Origin: Ktedonobacterales bacterium
GTDB taxonomy: Bacteria; Chloroflexota; Ktedonobacteria; Ktedonobacterales; JADMIN01
Direction: 5' to 3'
Assembly (NCBI GenBank): GCA_025450405.1
Contig: JANWHL010000078.1
Span: forward strand, 1-9,528
Length of the DNA: 9,528 nucleotides
Shown here: one piece after another, positions 6,103 through 9,528 of the stretch
How the letters are laid out: every line of letters begins with the position of its first letter
Numbering within the stretch: the first letter of the stretch is position 1
Translations under genes and position numbers: made by a program
Notes under the pieces: generated by a model
Told to the model about the DNA's origin: nothing
The model's input: only the letters and a program-made list of their open reading frames with translations
Databases searched by the model: none

Positions 6103-6191
6103 CGCCGTGCGGCCCACTCACCGCGCATCGTGGGACCAAGGGTCCGGATGCCCTAGCCCAACAGGTGTTGTGCGTTTGCGTTTGGTTGACA

Positions 6192-6221
6192 TTGGCACGG
6201 GGCGGTCGTGCGACCTACCAT
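6192..6221 (+). promoter_or_regulatory. possible leaderless promoter of the methyltransferase gene
   Basis: TTGGCA (6192-6197) and TACCAT (6216-6221) are 18 bases apart, matching -35 and -10 elements at five and four of six positions. The ATG at 6228 then falls where transcription should start. No Shine-Dalgarno precedes this ATG, which supports a leaderless transcript. A perfect TTGACA at 6186-6191 overlaps but is too far from the -10. Confidence 0.35.
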
Positions 6222-6227
6222 GGGCGC

Positions 6228-7027
6228 ATGGAACGCTATGTGATCAGGGGCGGCCAGGCTGGGTACGACCGCCTGCGACTGCTCGCGCGCGACCGCTGGC
6301 CCGAGACGCGCGCTGTTGGCGCGCGCTGGGGTGGGCGCGGGCATGCGCCGCTTTGACCTGGGCCGCGGGGGCGGCGAGATTACCTTTGAGATCGCCAGGC
6401 TCATCGCGCCCGACGGCGTGGTCACCGGCGTCGACATGGACGAGGTCAAGCTGGCCCTCGCGCGCGACGTGGCGGTCGATCGAGGCATCACGAATGTCGA
6501 GTTCCGGGCGCTGAACGTCAACACGTGGGACGAGCCCGTGGCCTACGATGTCGTCTTCTGCCGGTTTCTGCTCCAGCACCTCAGCCAGCCCGTGGCGCTG
6601 TTGCGCCGGATGTGGGCGGCGGTGCGTCCCGGCGGGGTGATCGTTGTCGAAGACGCGGATTTCGACGGCTGGTGCTGCCATCCCGCCAACGATGGATTCG
6701 CCTTCTTTCTGCGCACCTATAGCGAGGTCCTCGCGCGCTGGGGCGGTGACCACGCGACCGGCCGCAAGCTCTACGCCTATTTTCGGGATGCTGGAATCGC
6801 CGATCCGGACGTCGGCCTCGTCACTCCGCTCCACATCGCCGACGACGGCAAGGCGCTCGCGCTGTCGACGCTCGAGGCGACCGCGGATGCGATCCTCGCC
6901 GAAGGCCTCGCCACCGAGACCGAGCTTGCCACCGCTCGGGCGCAATTGGCGGCGTTCACGGCTGATCCTCACAGCCTCATCGCTGGGGCCGCGGGTCTTC
7001 CAGCTGTGGGCGCGGCGCGAGCGCTGA
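6228..7027 (+). pseudogene. class I SAM-dependent methyltransferase with two frameshifts
   Basis: Read continuously this would be a methyltransferase of about 265 residues starting MERYVIRGGQAGYDRLRLLA. The first frame is lost in a GCGCGC tract near 6309-6315; the next frame resumes LLARAGVGAGM and keeps motif I (DLGRGGGE), GVDMDEVKLALAR, NTWDEPVAYDVVFCRFLL and VRPGGVIVVEDADF. Near 6985-6988 a GGGG run causes a second shift; with one G fewer the end reads SLIAGPRVFQLWARRER and stops at 7025-7027. Without the repair, the second frame runs to 7059 with an unrelated tail. Motif I has Arg in place of the usual Cys (DLGCG), as in the other methyltransferase relic. Methyl acceptor unknown. Sequencing error in the G run or GC repeat is the main alternative to genuine decay. 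Confidence 0.75.
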
Positions 7028-7124
7028 AAAATAGCGGGGCTGGCGGGCGTGTCGCGTAACCATGCGGCCCTAGGCCAACAACCGAAGAGCGAGCGGGTGG
7101 AATGAGGTATCCCGAGACGTTGGT

Positions 7125-7148
7125 GCGGGTGGGCATGCCATCACCCGC
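7125..7148. repeat. inverted repeat, 7-bp arms
   Basis: GCGGGTG (7125-7131) and CACCCGC (7142-7148) flank a ten-base loop that contains the palindrome GGCATGCC. It lies about 100 bp after the methyltransferase stop and has no T tract, so it is not a clear terminator. Confidence 0.6.
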
Positions 7149-7170
7149 GGACGGATCGTTGAGGGCGTAG

Positions 7171-7189
7171 GCGGAATGGAAGTTCCGCG
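7171..7189. repeat. third, isolated copy of the M1 palindromic core
   Basis: GCGGAATGGAAGTTCCGCG differs from the core in both full copies by one base, which lies in the loop. Both stem arms are preserved. The surrounding M1 sequence (GCATGC before, CTGAGC after) is not recognisable here. Confidence 0.7.
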
Positions 7190-7238
7190 CGTAAGTCCTA
7201 TGGCGGCGAACTGCCAGTGAGACGAGTGAAAATGGCGG

Positions 7239-7254
7239 CACGCCCACGGGCGTG
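7239..7254. repeat. short inverted repeat before module M1
   Basis: CACGCCC (7239-7245) and GGGCGTG (7248-7254) are separated by two bases, six bases before module M1 of copy B. Copy A has no counterpart. Confidence 0.5.
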
Positions 7255-7260
7255 GGCAGT

Positions 7261-7460
7261 GGTTGGGGGAGCATGCGGAATTGAAGTTCCGCGTCTCATT
7301 CTGAGCGTCGGGTGCGTCGTGGGGAATGGGCACGCGGGGCGAGCGTCTCAGCCAGGGGCGGGCGTGGTGGCACAGCCAGGAGGCGCCCTGAAGGACGCGG
7401 GGAATCCGCGCTGGCGCGCGGGGTGATTGGGGACCGCGGGTGATTTTCGAGGGAAGCGAG
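7261..7460. repeat. mosaic intergenic repeat, copy B (modules M1-M2-M3)
   Basis: M1 is 7261-7306, M2 is 7339-7432 and M3 is 7438-7460; each aligns without gaps to the corresponding module of copy A. The order differs: M1 precedes M2 with a 32-bp gap, whereas in copy A M2 precedes and overlaps M1. M2 ends GATTGGGG and M1 begins GGTTGGGG, so this shared boundary is a plausible recombination point. Confidence 0.85.
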
Positions 7461-7491
7461 ATGACACCGCGCCGTCAGCGATGGGTCTGGA

Positions 7492-7522
7492 AAGACGGCG
7501 GCGAGAGGTGCGCCGCCGCCTT
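7492..7522 (-). terminator. terminator hairpin downstream of dxs
   Basis: CGGCGGCG (7496-7503) pairs with CGCCGCCG (7511-7518) across a seven-base loop, and AAG/CTT extend the stem beyond one mismatch. On the - strand it follows the dxs stop by about 32 bases and is followed by TTTCC, a short T run. The position and preceding ACCGAAGGGG match the ilvE terminator. Confidence 0.65.
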
Positions 7523-7554
7523 CCCCTTCGGTTGATGTCTATGGGGTGAGGACC

Positions 7555-9528
7555 CTATTCGCCACCCTTGCCGCCGCTGGGGGTGACGGTGCCGGCGCCG
7601 TGCGCCGCGATCGGGCTGTGGGTGCCAGGGCGCACCAGCTCGCGCACCACTTCCTTGACGTGGGCGGAGGAGAGTCCGTGCAGCTCGCGTAGGATTGCCA
7701 CCGAGCCATGCTCCACGAATTTGTCCGGCAGACCGATGATCTTCAGCCGCACATCGTGCAGACCGCGCGCGTGCAGCAACTCCGCCACCGCGCTGCCGAA
7801 GCCACCCGTCGCCGCGCCGTCTTCGATCGTCACCAGGCATCCCGTGGCCTGGGCCAGGCGCAGGATCAGATCCTCGTCCAGCGGCTTCGCCCAGCGCGCG
7901 TTCACCGCGGCCACGCGAATGCCCTCCTCCGCGGCCAGCTCTTGCGCCGCCTGGAGCGCCGCCGGCACCATGCTCCCGTAGGCGAGCACGGCGCACTCCG
8001 CGTTCGCGATCGCGTCCTCCGGCGTCAGCAGCTCGGCCTTGCCGATCGCCAGCTGGTGGAACTCGCTCGCCATCTCCACGCCCGTGCCCTTCCCCCGCGG
8101 GAAGCGCAGCGCCACCGGGCCGTCCATGTAGACGGCGGTGTAGAGCATGTCGCGCAGCTCCGCCTCGTCCTTGGGCGCCATGACGCGCATGTTGGGGATC
8201 ATGCGCAGGAAGGCGACATCGTACGCGCCCTGCTGTGTGTGCCCGTCCTCACCCACCAGGCCCGCGCGGTCGATGGGGAAGACCACGTGCAGGTTCTGCA
8301 CGCAGACATCGTGGATCACCTGGTCGAAGGCGCGTTGGAGGAAGGTCGAATAGATCGCGGCGACCGGGCGCATGCCCTCGCAGGCGAGGCCGGCCGCGAA
8401 TGTCACGGCGTGTTGTTCGGCGATGCCGACGTCGAAATAGCGCTCGGGGATGGCGTGGGCGAGCTTGTTCAGCCCGGTGCCCTCCGCCATGGCCGCCGTG
8501 ATGCCCACAATTGATTGGTCCGCGCGCGCCAGCTCCACCAGCGCCTCGCCGAACACATCTGAGTACGACGGCGGGTCGCCGGCCTTCTTCTTCATCGCGC
8601 CGTTCAGCGGGTCGTAGGCGCCCGGCCCATGGAACTTGGTGGGCTCGGCCTCGGCGTAGTCGCAGCCCTTGCCCTTCTTGGTGATCACCTGGACGATGAT
8701 CGGGCCGTGCATCCGCTTGACCTTGCGGAAGATCTCGACCAGATGCTGCGTGTCGTGGCCGTCGAACGGACCGAGGAACGTGAAGCCCAGCTCCTCGAAG
8801 ATCACGCCGCTCCTGCTTGGGAGCATGAACTCCTTGGCGCTGCGCGCCGACCGGACCGCGACTTCCTTGGCCAGATCACCGACGCCCGGCATCAGCTCGA
8901 TCGAGTGGATCGCCGCGTTGCGCAGCCGCTGGAAGCGTTGGGCGGTGCGAATCTCGCTCAGATACGCATGCAGCGCGCCGACGTTGTCGGAGATGCTCTT
9001 GTCGTTGTCGTTGAGAACGATCAGCAGATCGCGCTTGAGGGCGCCGGCGTTGTTGATGGCCTCGAGGGCCATGCCGCCGGTGAGGGCGCCGTCCCCGATG
9101 ACCGCCACGACCTTGTGGTGCTCGCCCTTCAGGTCGCGCGCGACGGCCATGCCCAGCGCCGCCGAGATCGACGTGCTGGCATGGCTGGCGCCAAAGGCAT
9201 CGTACGGGCTCTCGTCGCGGCGCAGATAGCCGGAGAGCCCGCCGAACTGCTTGATCGTGCGGAAGCGATCGCGCCGGCCGGTCACGAGCTTGTGGGGATA
9301 GGCCTGGTGGCCAATGTCCCAGACGATCTGGTCCCTGGGGGCATCGAAGGCGATGTGCAGGGCCAGCGTCAGCTCCACGGTCCCCAGGTTGGGGGCGAGA
9401 TGTCCACCGCGCAGCGCGACGGTCTCGATGATTTCCTGACGCATCTCCGCAGCGAGTTGGTCAAGTTGGGCCGGCGAGAGCTTTTTGAGCTGCGCCGGAC
9501 TCTCGATCGCATCCAGGATCCTCGTCAC
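7555..9528 (-). CDS. dxs: 1-deoxy-D-xylulose-5-phosphate synthase
   Basis: Condenses pyruvate and glyceraldehyde 3-phosphate to 1-deoxyxylulose 5-phosphate, the entry step of the MEP isoprenoid pathway, using thiamine diphosphate and Mg. The frame has 657 codons. Seen in order: GGHLAPNLG with His43; WDIGHQAYPHKLVTGR (70-85); the cofactor motif GDGALTGG (145-152) to LNDN (172-175); the catalytic Glu371 in GIAEQHAVTFAAG; and GEDGHTQQG (426-434) with His430. The transketolase C-terminal domain begins near 505 and includes ARWAKPLD and IEDGAATGGFGSAV. The last 25 residues (THSPIAAHGAG and on) are a flexible tail. The first codon in the window is GTG at the very edge; homologues start within a residue or two of here, so the gene may begin there or just outside. 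It ends before repeat copy B and its own terminator. Confidence 0.96.
   Translation of the reverse strand: MTRILDAIESPAQLKKLSPAQLDQLAAEMRQEIIETVALRGGHLAPNLGTVELTLALHIAFDAPRDQIVWDIGHQAYPHKLVTGRRDRFRTIKQFGGLSGYLRRDESPYDAFGASHASTSISAALGMAVARDLKGEHHKVVAVIGDGALTGGMALEAINNAGALKRDLLIVLNDNDKSISDNVGALHAYLSEIRTAQRFQRLRNAAIHSIELMPGVGDLAKEVAVRSARSAKEFMLPSRSGVIFEELGFTFLGPFDGHDTQHLVEIFRKVKRMHGPIIVQVITKKGKGCDYAEAEPTKFHGPGAYDPLNGAMKKKAGDPPSYSDVFGEALVELARADQSIVGITAAMAEGTGLNKLAHAIPERYFDVGIAEQHAVTFAAGLACEGMRPVAAIYSTFLQRAFDQVIHDVCVQNLHVVFPIDRAGLVGEDGHTQQGAYDVAFLRMIPNMRVMAPKDEAELRDMLYTAVYMDGPVALRFPRGKGTGVEMASEFHQLAIGKAELLTPEDAIANAECAVLAYGSMVPAALQAAQELAAEEGIRVAAVNARWAKPLDEDLILRLAQATGCLVTIEDGAATGGFGSAVAELLHARGLHDVRLKIIGLPDKFVEHGSVAILRELHGLSSAHVKEVVRELVRPGTHSPIAAHGAGTVTPSGGKGGE

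Larger units (their letters stand above)
7028..7554. other. intergenic spacer with mosaic repeat copy B
   Basis: A spacer of about 530 bp between the decayed methyltransferase and the 3' end of dxs, with no credible gene. It holds an inverted repeat at 7125-7148, a lone palindromic core at 7171-7189, a short inverted repeat at 7239-7254, the repeat modules at 7261-7460, and the dxs terminator at 7492-7522 with CCCCTTCGGT at 7523-7532. Confidence 0.8.

Noticed and set aside
7171..7294. CRISPR array suggested by repeated GAATTGAAGTTCCGC
   Set aside because: Only two nearby copies, unequal flanks, no regular spacers and no cas genes; the element behaves as a dispersed intergenic repeat.
7708..8514. 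A 268-codon + strand frame
   Set aside because: It is fully antisense to dxs, whose motifs are complete; it has no recognisable domain or ribosome-binding site.

Overview
The window is GC-rich bacterial chromosome with strong G/C third positions, Shine-Dalgarno starts and a mix of intact housekeeping genes and decaying accessory genes. Protein style suggests Chloroflexota (Thermomicrobia-like): an Asn/Gly/His-rich tail on the branched-chain aminotransferase, small MEP-pathway, hotdog and methyltransferase genes scattered on both strands, and a small antitoxin type common there. This is an inference from protein style, not a marker-gene result.

Layout. At the left edge a possible C-terminal end of a + strand gene overlaps a 14-bp tandem repeat. 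Next come, on the - strand, a small four-helix membrane protein (79-450) and an antitoxin-like gene (587-814) whose toxin partner survives only as a short remnant. A LysR-type regulator (926-1837, +) diverges from the antitoxin and converges with a PaaI-like hotdog thioesterase (1821-2354, -). From 2484 to 3115 lie two damaged + strand genes: an internally deleted SAM methyltransferase and an unknown small gene that changes frame. The - strand then carries ilvE (3467-4588) and arginase (5132-6025), each apparently with its own promoter. A second SAM methyltransferase with two frameshifts (6228-7027, +) follows, and the window ends in dxs (7555-9528, -), which is complete or nearly so.

The most unusual material is between genes. 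Two spacers, 3116-3466 and 7028-7554, both separate a decayed + strand gene from the 3' end of an intact - strand gene. They carry copies of the same repeat family built from three recognisable modules, but with two modules in opposite order. Each ends in a GC hairpin terminator followed by the same 10-nt tail near the stop codon of ilvE or dxs. A palindromic core of the family occurs three times in the window.

Functionally, ilvE (branched-chain amino acids), arginase (arginine to ornithine and urea) and dxs (isoprenoid precursors) are independent housekeeping functions. No complete defence system, biosynthetic cluster or mobile element is visible. I do not see a convincing new multi-gene system. 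The best candidates for follow-up are the mosaic repeat, the orphan antitoxin with toxin relic, and the long structured leader of ilvE.
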